Assembly (NCBI GenBank): GCA_950295325.1
Contig: OX485806.1
Span: 42,968,001-43,032,000 of the forward strand
DNA: 64,000 nt
Direction: 5' to 3'
Source of the DNA: Polytrichum commune
Lineage: Eukaryota; Streptophyta; Polytrichopsida; Polytrichales; Polytrichaceae
Made by a program: the position numbers and the translations under genes. The notes below the pieces were generated by a model. It made no database searches and had not been told where the DNA came from. It saw only the letters and a list, made by a program, of their open reading frames with translations. Each line of letters starts with the position of its first letter. Within the stretch, counting starts at the first letter, position 1. Positions 11,280 through 23,978 of the stretch are shown here, in pieces.

Positions 11280-12642
11280 CATTCCAAGGAAAAGCACCAG
11301 ATGCACCAACTTTGGAACCAAGATAATCCTAACTTGTGAATTGAGATGGCTTTGATACATACCAACTGGGTGTGACTCATACCACCCCTAGTTCAATGAA
11401 CGGAATAACGACGATTTGATGGACCATTCAATTATTTCTTATTTTTTACTTTGTTATATTTAATTTCCTAAGCAGAGGGACTTGGCCTAAGTCTTACCCT
11501 TTATAAAAATTCTTTTTTATTTAGTTAATTTTGTTTACACATCCTATCTAACTACATTCATATATTAGACATCATCCCTTATCTCGTTGGTGCACCTCTT
11601 AGCTCGGAACCTTCTAAGGCTTTGTGTAGGTCTTTTGAAAGTCGAGTGACATTTCAAACCCTTCGGATTTCAACAGTCCGAAGGGTGGTGCCACCCCACC
11701 GAATTAAGTTTTCGATTCGAGTCTCTTGCTACCAAGGGTTTATGATTTATTTTGTATGTTTTAATTGTTAATTGTGTTTACACTGGATAGATCACGAAAT
11801 GCAACGTAATGGAACTAGGGTGATGGACAACCTGTAGGTTCAACATGTTGCATAATCTTCATAAATTGGGGCCATTACTCCCAATCCATGAGGCCAACAA
11901 TACAATAGTGGATTTGCTGATCATTATTCTTACATTTCTACCAATAACATTCAAAGTGGTCGTGTCGGTGATTAATCCAACTAACCACATACAAAATTTG
12001 CTAATAAATAAAGCTACTACCACAAAACATACCAAGGGGCCCAAAAACAATGGAGTTGGATATAGCCTTGGCGGTCAAGTGGTCAAGCCACTTGACCTTA
12101 CGAGATAGGTGAATGGATTTAGGGATACACACTATACATGCGCTCCCTCCAACCTTAAATGGAAGGCTGATATTAGTTAGTTTACCTCAATTCTCCTCGG
12201 TTGATTGGGCTTTATATAAGCCGAGCCGCTACCTCATTCCTTGCTCCACAGCCCGGACGTCGACCTTGCCTCCTCCCTTGTAACTAGTTTGATTGTAAAG
12301 CATACATTAGTTAACAATTAAAAAATTAGTTGTTTCTTTTGCATTGTAATTTAGGCCTAAGCATAATACATTTACTTAGTACATGTAATTATTTTTCCAA
12401 CGATCTAAAAATCACTTTAATCGGATAAGAAATGCAAAAATTATGAAGGTTGGAAGTGCGAGGTCAATTCAACCGATCCTTCCAACCCACCTATCCAACT
12501 TCAAACTTCAAAAATTCATAGTAAATTCATTAATATTTAGATATGGGTTTCCATACCTCATTGGAAATCTATTAACAAGGTCTAATTGAGAAAAACATGA
12601 TATCAGCAAGTTAAACCAAGATGAATCCAACCCCACTGGCTA
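11280..12642 (-). repeat. Family A repeat, truncated copy A2
   Basis: It matches A4 (57600-58790) in the same orientation, including the GGTCAAGTGG hairpin at about 12073-12097, but with many substitutions, so it is older. Relative to A1/A4 it has an extra segment around 11590-11710, shared with A3. The copy stops at 12642, where family B sequence begins; the remaining 1.4 kb of A is absent. Confidence 0.7.
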
Positions 12643-12825
12643 AAGGAAAATGTCTACGTGGACTCAAGTCTTGAAAAATAGACAAATGATTACATGAGAG
12701 TAGGGTAGGGGACCTGCCAAAAGTCCTTGAAGGTTATATGGACAAGGCAACGTGGCCCGACCAAACTGCCGGAGGCTGAACAACACGACATCCAGGGGCA
12801 TTGGCCCAACGTGGGGGCATCCTTT
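12643..12825 (+). repeat. Family B LTR fragment, part 1 (interrupted by C complex)
   Basis: Matches the B LTR from the CTAAGGGAAAATGTC segment to TTGGCCCAA...; the first half of the LTR is missing. It resumes at 17598 after the family C insertion. Strand is the sense of the B retrotransposon. Confidence 0.65.
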
Positions 12826-15800
12826 TATGAGCCCAATATTGTGCCCACATGTCAACTTAACACTAAAAATTGATAAAATATCTTAGTGTTGGGGTCACTT
12901 GAATTAGTGAAGGGGTAACAAGCGGAAGGCATTAAAGTTTAGATATGGTTTTGATTGGTTTAGATTTAATTGGGTTAAATATGTGGGGGTGAGTCATTAG
13001 AATCTAAAAATCAAAAACAAGTTAAGTAGCTTATTTAGGGGTTGATTTAAATTGAGTTCGAGTGGCTTGTGAGTCCAAAGTTGGTGCCCACATGTGTTTT
13101 TATGTTTAGGAATGTTTAAAACTTTGAATTGGTTTTTTAATGATTATTGTAAAACATAAAAATAGTGTAACCTCAAGTTGCAAGGTGGATTAGGCCTTAG
13201 TCCATTGTGCTAGTGTGTTAGCTTAAGGCATTAAGAATTAACTTGAGGCTTAGGGTATTGAGTGATTAGGATTTTGGCATTATAGGATAGTGCTCTAGGT
13301 AGGGTAGTGGCGGCTTAAGGCATTTTCTTTGTTCATTTTCGGCTGTCACCATGTGGATTAAGGGGGTAGGCTGCCCTGAGTGGGGATTTCGTTGGAAATC
13401 CAGGGGCCTCAGCCTGGGATCAGATCCAGGGGCTTCGAACTTGGTTCGGATTCCAGGAGAGGTCTCTCTCTCTCTGCACGACACCGAAAAATACAGAGAA
13501 GGAGGGCGGCGGCTAGAGATGGTTTTATGGTTGCGCCCAGGAATGGAATGATGCCGCCAGCACAAACACAGAATGAGAATGCGGTGATTGCAGCTAGGGG
13601 GCTGGGAACGGGAGATGGAGGCGTTCAAGCTCCAGTCTCCTCCGAAGATAGCAAGAAGGGAAAAAAGAAGCTGGGTGCAGAGCCAAGAGGGGACGACATA
13701 AGATGCCAGATTCAGTGCGTGAAGGGAGAGACTGGGGCTGCAATTGCGAAATCTCTGCGAGGCCGCTGAATGGTTGGGCGTTGATAAAGGGGAAGGAGTC
13801 CTCACCAAAAACTGAGGTTGAGCTGCGGCATTGTTGAATGTCTTGCCAGACACCTGATGTTGGTTGCTTCAAGGGTGATTATGTTGGGAGGAATTCATAC
13901 AACTAAGGTCATGCCTGCAGATTTATTGGATAGGCATTGCAGGAGGTTGAAGACAGAGGTAAATTTGAGGCGAGGGTGCTGGTTGCAACCGCCGCTAACT
14001 GCTCAACAATGGTTCTAGGGTGGGTGCCTGGGAAGCGAAGTAGCAACAGTCCCAGAGAGGGGACCTAAGACGGAGGTGGAGGCATTGTGGGTGAGTTGGG
14101 AATGCCTTGCATTAGGAGGGAACGACTGTGCTGGGGGTGCAGTTGAACAAGGGAGCTCGGTGAAACCTTACACAGCTGGGTGGGGTCTGGGTACCGGTTG
14201 CTGGTCCCGGGCGTGGAGTTGGAGGCATTGAGGGTTATTAGTGCTCAGAAACCAGGGGTAATTAGGGATTAGAATTAATGAATAGGACCAGTAAAAGGTC
14301 TCTATGAGCCCAAAATGAGTGCTCATATTTGTTTTATGTTTAGAATTTATTTAGAATTGCATTTGTAGTGTTATTAAAATAATCAAAAGTATAAAAATAG
14401 TGAGGCTTGGTGTGGTTTATGTTTTAGGCCTTAAGCCTATTTTTTGTGGTTAAGTAGAAGCTTAGTGACATTAGGGAGTGTTTTGGTTAAGTGAGTAGTG
14501 TTTGATGAAGCAAGAGGAAGGGCCTTGGATTTAAATGTTTGAATTAGAACATGCTCTTGTTGGTTTAGAGGGTGAGGATTTAGTGGATAGGATAAGGTCC
14601 TACTAAGTAGGAGAAGGTTAAGGGGTTCTGGTCTTGGGTGCCCTCTCCTCCTCCTCCCTCCTCTCTTTTCTTCTTCTTCTTCCTCTCTTCTCCTCTCCTC
14701 TCTCTCTCTCCCCCTCCTCTCTAGGATTTTGAGCTCTTAGAGTTAGAAAGAAAGTGTGTGAATTAGTAAGAGGGTATTAGGGGAGTTAGTGTAATTAGAT
14801 AGGGAGGTTAATAAGAAGCTCTTGAAGAGATTATTGAGATCAGGTAGGGGCTTAGTATGAAAAATGGGGGCAGCAGCTGCCGAGAATGGCCTAAGGGCAG
14901 AGTTGAAGATCAAAATGGTTGGGCAGCAACTGCCGAGAATGGCCTAAGGGCAGAGTTGAAGATTAACTGTTGGGCAGCAGCTGCCGGGGACGGCCATAGG
15001 CAACAGATTCGAAGACCTTGAGGGATTTAGTTAGAGGACTAAAAGGGGGACAAGGTGACATAAAGGACGGAGCCCGTGGTGCCACATTAGACTAGATGAT
15101 AGATAGTGATTAGGTTGTCATTTAATATTAGTTTAAATAATTAGTTCATTAGTAAGCTAGGAGGACAAGAATTATTGGATGGTAGGATTAGTGGTTGAAT
15201 TTGGGGTGTGAATGATATTGGGGTTGCAATAAGGGGTGTTATGATTGTGATAATAGAGAAGAGCGTTTGTCAACGCTTGTAATATTATCGTGGAATGGAT
15301 TGGTGTGCAATGATTGATGGGAAATGTGATGGATGTTTACGAAGTTGGGAAGAAGGAATTATGTAAACGTGAATGTGATCCCCATTCCCTCACCCGGACT
15401 AGGACGCTTAAGGGTGGGTGGTTTGGCCTCACAGTCTCGGTCGGAAGTGACGTCTTTTAGAAGTAGGGAGTTTCATTAGGTAGTGAGGCTTTATGTGCCA
15501 TCATGAAACATGGAATGGATTTCCATATGAAGGGATGACATGTGTTCATGAACATGTGGCAAAACCTAATCTTAAATAAAAAAGATTTCACGTTTACTAT
15601 TTGAGTGGAGGGAGAACAAGGGAGTAGAGTTAAGGAAGATCATTCTAGTAAGCTGCATGTGAGCTTCAGGTTCCCACCAGGACCACGACGCACAAGGGTG
15701 GGGATTTAAGGCTGACATAAATGATGCGTCCGCCGGGAGTGAAGCGGGATTAAGAGGTCAAGACTTGGAGGCACGAATTAGTGGGAGAGGAAGGAGCACT

Positions 15801-17597
15801 TGGAGCAAGGTAAGCATTCTACTTAGGGTTTTGATTTTTTGTCATTGGTTAGGTTAGTCGAATTCCAATTCTTTTTTTGGAATGAATTGCATTTTTATTT
15901 ATGCATTTTGTTTTGAGGAGGGAGCGCGGCTTAAGGTAATGTCCTAAACTCTCTTGGGAATGACATAAGGACATAATATTAATCTTGCGATCATTAGTTC
16001 ACTAAATCTTAGAGGGATAATTAGTTTTAGGAAGAGTCTCCAAGTTGGGGGATTTTGAATTTGATGTTCTAGACTAAAGTTGTTAGTTAGAATTATCGAG
16101 ATTGATGTCACATTGAGTCATGGTCGAGGGTGAGTGCTAACTTGCAGGGGGAAGCGAATTGCTTGAGGTATGACAATCTTCAAAGTGAATTTGCTAATTA
16201 ATTAAGGAAGGGTTTTTGTACTTGTCTTTGTTGTTATCCGTTGTCTAAAAATGTCAGATCAGAGCTGGATTTCCGAGTTGAATCTTTGTGTCGGGAAGGC
16301 CAGGGGGTGCGCTTCAATTTCAAACCCTCTCTCTCGGCCAGGGGGTTGCGAAAAGAGGGAGCTCCGTCCCTTGACAGAAGGCAGAGCAAGTTTGTGGATT
16401 CTTGGGTTGTGGGTTGAAGGGGAGAGAGGCCCACGGTTTCACGTTGGGATGAGCTGCTGAGCTACTGGGAGGCGATCTGGGAGGACAGTGTGGACACTGC
16501 GAGGCGGCATTTGGTCGCTCAAGCAAGGTAAGGTTCTTGTTCTGGTTTTGGAAGGTGCCTGTGTTTGCGAGCATGCTGGGGAAAGTCGTCACCGCAGGAG
16601 GATCTGAGATAAATGGGAGAGGCGGCAGCCGGGTAGAGAAGACGACTGAGTGGATTCGGTGCGGGATTGCACTTGCCGCCACTGGTGCAGCTGCCGAACA
16701 GTGGCTGGAAGGGGTGATTTTGCTGGTAGGAGCAATAGCTTTGATTTTGATGGCGGAGGGAGTTGAAGGAAAGAAGCTGGCTGAACCAGATTCTGTCACC
16801 TCCCAATTCCCATTCAGGCGGTTGAGGTCGTTGATTCTTGCAGGTCGGCATTGTATTAGTGTCGGCTGCATTGCACTTGTTCGCCTCTGTCATCACTCCC
16901 AGTAGCCAGGTGACTTATATCGGTTCTAAGTAGGCCGAATTGCTGAAGGAATGAGCTAGGTGAGGAGGGCGGCTGATCCGGCTTGGCTACAAGCCAACGC
17001 ATGGGACATTGTGATTTTTAAGCGCTGGGTAATTGCTGTCAACCTGATCTTTGGTTCCGAACTCTCATCACATGGGCATGCACCCACCAGAAGATAATGT
17101 GATTGTTGGGAGGGAGCCAGGTCGAAGGATTGGACTTGAAGGTTGTGTCTGCCTCTCAAATAACGAGAGCAAACAGTGGAGAAGCATGGCATTTAGCATT
17201 GTGTTGGATTCAATCATGTGGAGTGTTTGCTGGTGTATTAATTGGGTGGGTGGTTGAATTAGGTAGTGGAGGTGTTGAGGCAAGGGGTCAAGCCGAATGT
17301 TTACTCAGTGTTGACCTTGGGCCACCTAGGATTGTTCTTCTTGTAGAAGGGTTGAGGGTTAGGTGTGGGTTGAAGATTTAATGAGTGAGGGTGTGGGCAA
17401 TGCCGTTAAGAAGGAAGAGCATTTTTTAATGCTTGTAACCGGATAAACCATCCACTTGAGTAAAGATGTGTGTTTGATAATTATTGGTGGAGCATTGGGC
17501 ATCAAGCCCCAAGGGTCGCATGGGAAAATCAATTACATGTGAGCTTTAGGCCCTCACCCGGACTACAATGCTTAAGGGTGGGGGTTTATGGCTGACA
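12826..17597 (+). repeat. Family C LTR complex, outer copy with nested C copies
   Basis: The outer unit opens TATGAGCCCAATATTGTGCC at 12826 and closes GGCTGACA at 17597. It is flanked by CCTTT and CCTTG and splits a B LTR, so it is an insertion with a 4-5 bp target duplication. Within it another C opening is at 13068 (TGTGAGTCCAAAG) and a complete C LTR at 14303-15433; C-type ends also occur at 15717. GC-rich, repeat-poor cores lie at 13340-14250 and 16250-17380. Several open frames of 60-180 codons there have no recognisable domain. A CT-rich run (14640-14725) and three copies of a GCAGCAGCTGCCG-containing unit (14869-15000) are local tandem repeats. The exact borders of the middle copy are unresolved. 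Confidence 0.6.
14303..15433 (+). repeat. Family C solo LTR, 1131 bp, TSD GTCTC
   Basis: The unit opens TATGAGCCCAAAATGAGTGC (TG changed to TA) and closes GGCCTCACA. The five bases GTCTC stand directly on both sides (14298-14302 and 15434-15438), the signature of an LTR-element insertion later reduced to one LTR. Near the 3' end it has the family hallmark CACCCGGACTAGGACGC followed by AAGGGTGGG. It lies inside an older C copy. Confidence 0.8.
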
Positions 17598-17893
17598 CCT
17601 TGCCTAGTAGGGTTCCAGTTGTTGTAGTGTTGCTTTAGCAACGCGATGATCAACTAAACATGGGACTTCCATGGATGGAAATCCTCATATAGCCATAGGC
17701 TACCGATGCAAGAAAAAAATCCCAAATGCAAATGGAGGAGGGTTGGTTACCCACCTATATATAAGCTTGAAACGCCAAGGTATTCGGAGCTAACAATTCA
17801 CATGGGTGGAATGCGAAGGATTAACGCTCGTGACCCTTGGTAGAATTAAGAAATGACCTAGATAGTTTAGGGGAGCTAGCAAAGGTTGTGACA
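17598..17893 (+). repeat. Family B LTR fragment, part 2
   Basis: Continues 12643-12825: CCTAGTAGG...TTGTTGTAGTGTTGC, then GGACTTCCATGGATGGAAAT, and ends at GCTAGCAAAGGTTGTGACA, the end of the B LTR in sense orientation. It is more diverged than B copies at 22, 46 and 52 kb. Confidence 0.7.
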
Positions 17894-19444
17894 AATAATA
17901 CTATAGACACATGGTCCACCCACTCTCTACATGGTCAAACTCACACATAAAAGATTGTGTATAGCACGCCATAATAAGGTAGTCACTAAATTGCACATAA
18001 GTTACAATCGAATAAAAACATGAGATACTACACACTCATAAATGCAGTCAATTGTCAAGGCCACCTTCAACCCTCAGCCTTAGACGGTGTAACCCATTGT
18101 TGACCGGTTTACGCAGACATTACTCTTATCCAAATTAGCCCTCTTTATGTTTCCATTCGGATGGTGGACTCATGCATATTAGTTTAATATGGTATTCTCG
18201 TTGAATGAATCTCCGAGGAGTAAGTGCCCTAGGTTTTCAAGATAATGTTCCCCTAAATCCTAATATCAAGGTTAAGTGTTCTTAGAGGAACATCATTCTT
18301 ATGTCTACCATCTAGAAGAGTTATTCCAAACTCTTCCATGGTTAGAATGACTTCTAATTATTCTTATTTCATTCAATATTCCAATAATGTCTCGTTAAGA
18401 GAGTTATAGATTCCAAGCATACTCCTTCACTAATGTAAGTAAACCCATTTAGAGAATGTTCAAGTACAAGAGTTCCTCATTCATGCATTAATTTCTCAAT
18501 GTAACATCAATATTCTAGGTATGTCCTAATTCTCTCGTACATTCTACATCTTTTGTGTACTTATCCAAAGATTTTGTCTTGATAGTGGTGATAATTTTGG
18601 AGTCTTGAGTTTTAAGCTTAGTTGAATGATACTTGATGAATCCATATTGCCGATTTCAACTTGTCTTGTCCCTTTGATTCACTTGTATCTCTTGAGGAAT
18701 TTAGAGATTTCCAATCTTTTTTTTGACTAAAGTTTGTGGGTCTTGCAAAGATTATGTGAGAACTTAAATCTTCTAAGGTTTATGAAAACCCTTAGTCTTT
18801 CGATGTTCTTCTATTCTTCATCTTTGAAGGTTTTAATGAAAACCTTGAATTTCCTAAGGTTCGTGAGAATCCTTAGTTTTTTGTCTTCAACTTGTTTAGC
18901 CTTCGAAATTCTCTTTAAGAATTTTCTTCAATTTTCTTCGTCTTCAAGTCTTCAAAAGTTTCTACCATGTCCTTAGGTCTTCAAAACGCCCTCCGGCCTT
19001 CAATAATTTCTTTAAATGCCCTTTGGTCTTCAAATGCCTCCGACCTTCAAAAGAATATCTTTGAATGCCCTTCGGTCTTCAAATGCCTCCGAAAAGTCTT
19101 CGAGAAAGTTCGCTCTCAATAATTCTTCGCAATGCTCACGTCAAATTGTTCGTGCTTGAATGAGGTGCTTTAGGTGCCCTAAGTCCCCTCCTTATATAGG
19201 GTCTAGGATCTACTAGTTTCTTAATTAGGCGGTTATGCCTCTTTACCCTATTACCAAATGTTCAATTTGTCTATTTTTAGCACTGTAAGTTCGTATTTAT
19301 TAAATTTGGTCCAGCAAATCTATTTACAATAATTGCCATGTGCTATAATTAAATGTTATTGTGGAATTCATTTGGTGCAATTACTAATTACCTAGATGTG
19401 GCATGTGGTTCGGTTGGCTCCCGGATATTCCGTTCATCCATAAT
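17894..19444. other. Unassigned DNA with degenerate CTTCAA repeats
   Basis: No domain or transposon end recognised. From about 18700 to 19120 the plus strand is built of diverged tandem phrases such as CTAAGGTT...GAAAACCTTAG and CTTCGGTCTTCAAATGCC, giving a false 80-codon leucine/serine-rich frame at 18734-18976. Confidence 0.5.
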
Positions 19445-20795
19445 TGTCAGCCACAAACCCCCACCCCTGTGTGTCGTAGTCCGGGAGAGTGCTAGTGGCT
19501 CACATGTCCTTGCTTGATGTCACTCAACCCTTGGACTTGAGCTCCAGTTACTCCAATAACACGAACATTGAACACACAACTTTTTATTCAAAGAGCATGA
19601 AGTGACAAGTATTTAGAAATACTTTACTCATCCTCAGTAGGCACCACACCCACTCGCATGTTTCTACCTACAACAGTGAAATGATCAACAAGCCTAAACT
19701 ATTTCATAATGGCCTTCAGGCAACACCTCATTACACCATTGGTAGCCCATGCTCATTAGGCATTCCATCCACTCACCTAATCGGCATTTAGCTCAATCCC
19801 TAATTACTGCCACACACTAAATTCTACACTAATAAAGACATGAAGGTTAGTATGTGTCACTTGAATCACTCCCTGGTTACCTTCGACCCTTCCCCGGTTT
19901 GGCAGTAAATCCTCCTCTTCTCATTCGGTGATAGCCTTGGTCTACTGCACCCAACACCTCCAACTGCCAGTAATACCAAACTTGGCAAGTCTCGGCAAGT
20001 GAAGTTTTTTGACGGTTGGCAGCAATGATGCCATGCTGAGATTCTTCGCCCTTCCGTAGTCTCTGAAGCCTTGAGCTCCATTCCAGCAGCTCGGCCATGG
20101 CCATTCGGAATCCCTCCTCGCAGGAGATTCTCTCTCCCTCAAACTCTTGTTGGACCAACTTCTCCTTCCATCTTCCCCGCTCGATGATATACATTGTCAC
20201 CCACTACTGCTCGGCGCAATCCATAAGAATTCTGGCAGCGCTCCGTCGCCCAGCTGCGTTCCTTCGCCTCTACCACCATCATCCTCCATCCCCAATAAAA
20301 ACAGATCGAGGGATTCACTCCCCTCAGTTCGATGATTCCGAGCTCTCCCCTTCAACCAAACAGGGTTCCACACCCGTCCTCCTATCCACACTTCGCCGGG
20401 GTGCCTCCCTCTAGCGAGACTCTCTTCGAACCGAAACAGGGGACCCCCCCCCTTTCCCAAATCCAAGAATTCAGTGCCTTACCCAACCGTGGTAACGACC
20501 TCACTCCTTCAATGAACCCACTCAAGGCTTAAAACGATCGCCCACGCACCCAAAAGCAGCTACTTGTTTTACACTCAAGCCCCACCTAAGCCTTAACAAC
20601 CATCTACGAATCATAATTTTAACCACACAAGCCTCGACTCCTAGTAACACCGATTCAAGTCTTTAACCTCACTCTAATCTAAACATAAAAGCTTCATTTT
20701 TTTTATCGTTTTGAATGACTGAATAAATACCAAAGCCTAAGTTCTAATGGTTTTTTGGGATTGAGAACACATGTGGGCACCAATTTGGGCTCACA
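19445..20795 (-). repeat. Family C solo LTR, 1351 bp, TSD ATAAT
   Basis: On the minus strand it opens TGTGAGCCCAAATTGGTGCC and closes GGTTTGTGGCTGACA. ATAAT flanks both ends (19440-19444 and 20796-20800), so the borders are secure. The core (19860-20530) is GC-rich with overlapping open frames on both strands but no known domain. This copy gives the cleanest definition of the C LTR. Confidence 0.88.
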
Positions 20796-21699
20796 ATAAT
20801 TCATGCATTCATTCAAGGTAGTTAAAGAAGATTATGTTCATTCAAGGAGATGATCATCCCTTGGGCATGTCCCTTCATCCACACCTCTAAAGTAACTAAA
20901 TGATCACTTGTTTAGCCTACTCATTAATGTGGTCGTTCCTAGTTACCGGTTCCCGAGCTATTCTACTAAGGCATTCCCGAAGTACTAGGTCGCGTTCTCG
21001 AAGCTTGGGGTCCATTCCCGCCGGCTTAAGCCCAGTCCCTATGTTTAAACCCTAATCTAATTGTGCACCTTGAAGCCGCCTTGCTGTCTCCTTCGGCCGG
21101 CTTTTTCTTTTCCCCCTCGTTCTTAAATACTCGGCCTAGCGGGTATTCAGCCGGTGCCATCCTTCAGTCCGGGCTTTGCCAACCTGGCTCGCTCCCAGGT
21201 CTCCACCTGGCCCCTTCGTTGCTCGGTCTCTCCGAGGTTCCTTTTCTTACGCTTGCTCTGGCACTGTCTCCCCTCCGATGCTTTTGTCGGCCATTACCTC
21301 TATACATGTTGCCTAATCCATTGCATGTACTCCGGGCTTGAGGTGTACATCAACCAAAATTCTAGACCACAAGACAACACAATTCCACAATGGTATTTCC
21401 AATGCAAATGCCTAGCCAAATTTAGATCGGACATACTATGTGTTCTAGCCATTCCATAGACAACCAAGCCCCTTAACACCAACCTCACCAAATGTCATAC
21501 AATTCATTGAATTCACCTATTGCCACGATAAATTCCCAAATACCAAACACGGTGAAAATTTTGTTAAATAGAAGCCATTCATTCAAACACTTAGAACGGT
21601 TGGATGGAAAGTCAACTCTCTCATCACCATCACAATCAATGAAAGACTTAGAAAGACTTAAAATACCCCAAAATGAAATCAAAACACTTATGAAACATC
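20796..21699. other. Unassigned spacer with a GC-rich patch
   Basis: Moderately AT-rich DNA with a C/T-rich, GC-rich patch at 21060-21330 that gives overlapping frames with no recognisable domain. The TIR element starts at 21702. Confidence 0.4.
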
Positions 21700-21701
21700 T
21701 A

Positions 21702-23976
21702 CACCCTAACCTTGATAATATCACACCCTCCGTTTCACCAAAAAGTGTGATATAAACAAGGTGTGACATACTTGATAATGTCACATTTTGTGCATAATGT
21801 GATATTATCAAAAAATATGTAGAAAATCAAAATATAATTATAATTTTTTTTTAAATAACAAATACGAGACTTCAATGTTTTTGAATGTAAAATCTAATTC
21901 AAAATTGTGAATAATAACAAGAGCACATCATAATGTGTCATTGAGATCAGGTAAAGACCTCTCAAATGACATCAACAAAACAAAAAAGCTTCTAATGTCA
22001 CATTGTTTTGTTGATGTTTTTAGCGCTACATATGCTTGGAAATAAGGCGTGGAGAGGAACCCATTGATATCATCTATGTTTGAGATGGAGAAGCTTCAAA
22101 CTTATAAATGTCAGTGTCTACAGAACCAAGATAAATCAAATTTTCTACAGCAGGGTTCACCATCTTCTAGACCCGTAGGTATTCTTCACTTTTAAGAGTA
22201 TCATGAAACTTCTTAGAATTTACAATCTTGAAGGTGTGTCTAATGCAAAAGCATGCAGCTCCAGCAAATTGCTTCTCGGAAATGTTTTACCAGCTCTAAA
22301 TCTTCAAGGTTAAGAGGCATTTATCGACATTGGAAATGGCTATTGAAGGAATGCAACTAAGGTGCTTACCATGTGTGCGCCATCTTCAATGGTAGCCGCA
22401 AAATCCTCAGGAACCACCGATTGATCAACTTCCACCTCACAATGCATGTCGCAACCCTTGCTAGCCCCCCTTGACAATCTTCCCGATTTTCAATTCTAGC
22501 AAAGGTTACGAGCGCTAACCACTCGCATACCGCCATGCTAATGGATAGCTCCTCTTACCCTGGACCATATAGTTCATAGGAGGGGAACCAACCCTCCTAC
22601 TTTGCTTTCGGGACTCACCCCTTAATCGGTAACCCATTTCCCCAATGTGGACTTCCATCCATGGAAGTCCAATCCTATGTTGATCATCGCGTTGCCGGAG
22701 CAACACTACAACAACCCGAAGCATACTAGGCAACTATGGCCTCACATTGGGCCAAAGCCCATGGAGGCCATGCCGTTCGGCCTCGGGTGGGTGAGGCCAC
22801 ACCACCTCACCCATATAAGCCTCTAGGACTTTACACGGGGCCCCTACCCCACCGTCAACCAACCTCTTGTCTCTCTACCAAGAGTTGGGGCCAAGTGGAC
22901 ATTTTCCTTTAGCTGCTGGGCCTAGAACCCCCCCCATCAGCTTCAGACCATCATAACTTCCTTGTATGATGTCTGATGCAAACAACCAACCACTCCATTT
23001 TCATCTACGCTTCACGTAGATACCGATGGACTCCTCACTTGTCCCATTCAGGCAAGTCTTGAGGAAGTTATGCCTGTTTGAACCTTGGCAGTCCCGGGAA
23101 TCACTCCCAGGCACTGCTGTACCAGGGCGCTGTCCCGGGACAGCGCCCCACTCAAATGGCCATAACTCCTAGCTCACGCCTCGGATTGAGGTGATCTTGA
23201 GCATTCTAGAATCACCACGCCATGAGCTACGCATAGCTTATGGCCTTACCCTCATGCCTCCTAGTCTCCGTGGGTGGGAGGCGTTCCCAACGCCCGGGGC
23301 CCTCACCCACACTAGGATCACTTGGGCCCTCTCACCAACGGCGCCACAAGTTCCGGGTGTCACTCCGGGGTCCCCCTTGTGCCCATGGTGTTTTGGGCAC
23401 TCCTCATGGAGAGGTGCGCGACAATGCAATTCTCTGAAAATGCCACAGAATGAATGCCAGCAGTCTAAGTTTGAAACAGAGAAATCAATTACAAGGTCTT
23501 CAACACCGAACTGATTCAACAAGCCTCAAAGCTTCAAAAATACCATTTAGGAAGAAACCTTGTGGATGCAACAGTTTGTTGAGGAGAGCGGAAAGAAGAT
23601 GAGGGGCAGAGCGGTGTGTGGAGCGGCGAGAGGAGAGAGCATACGATGCAGGCGGAGCTGAAAGAAGTTGATATGTGAGAGAAACCGTTGCTTCTTCGGC
23701 ACATGAGATTCAAGATTCAAGAACCCAAGATTCAAGCGGAAGCAGGTGAAGATGCCGACGTCATCCATAGAATTTGTTGTCCATCCGGTCTTTTTTCATC
23801 CATGTTACTTGTTATTATCACACTTACACTACAAATTTTGAAAAAAAATGTGACATTATCAAGGGTGATAGTGATAATAACGAGGGAGTTTTACACTATG
23901 GAAATCGGTTTCAAACTTTTAGGTGACAATATCAAGGTGTTCTATTAACAAGTGTGATATTATCAAGGTTAGGGTG
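21702..23976. mobile_element. TA-flanked terminal-inverted-repeat element with bipartite inverted repeats
   Basis: The ends are perfect 25-bp inverted repeats starting CACCCTAACCTTGATAATAT (21702-21726 and 23952-23976), each bordered by TA (21700-21701 and 23977-23978), the target duplication of Tc1/mariner-type transposons. A second perfect 16-bp inverted pair, TTGATAATGTCACATT, lies inside at 21772-21787 and 23847-23862. A solo B LTR at 22447-23423 with its own target duplication sits within, so the original element was about 1.29 kb. The remaining interior has no open frame over about 100 codons and no transposase motif, so it is probably non-autonomous. Superfamily is inferred from the TA duplication only; other TA-duplicating families are possible. 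Confidence 0.8.
22447..23423 (-). repeat. Family B solo LTR, 977 bp, TSD ATGCA
   Basis: The plus strand reads TGTCGCAACCCTTGCTAGCC to GAGAGGTGCGCGACA, with TGTCGC/GCGACA ends. ATGCA stands on both sides (22442-22446 and 23424-23428). Strand is set by the B chromovirus at 52-57 kb, whose pol is on the minus strand in the same LTR orientation. Very close in sequence to copies at 46680 and 51775. Confidence 0.92.
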
Positions 23977-23978
23977 TA

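Noticed and set aside
13380-13769. Open frame in a family C core as a host gene
   Set aside because: Overlapping frames exist on both strands and no domain or splice pattern supports one of them.
23191-23522. Frames of 60-110 codons repeated in every B LTR (also near 30412, 47419 and 52515)
   Set aside because: They overlap on both strands in all B LTR copies and have no known domain; LTR conservation explains them.
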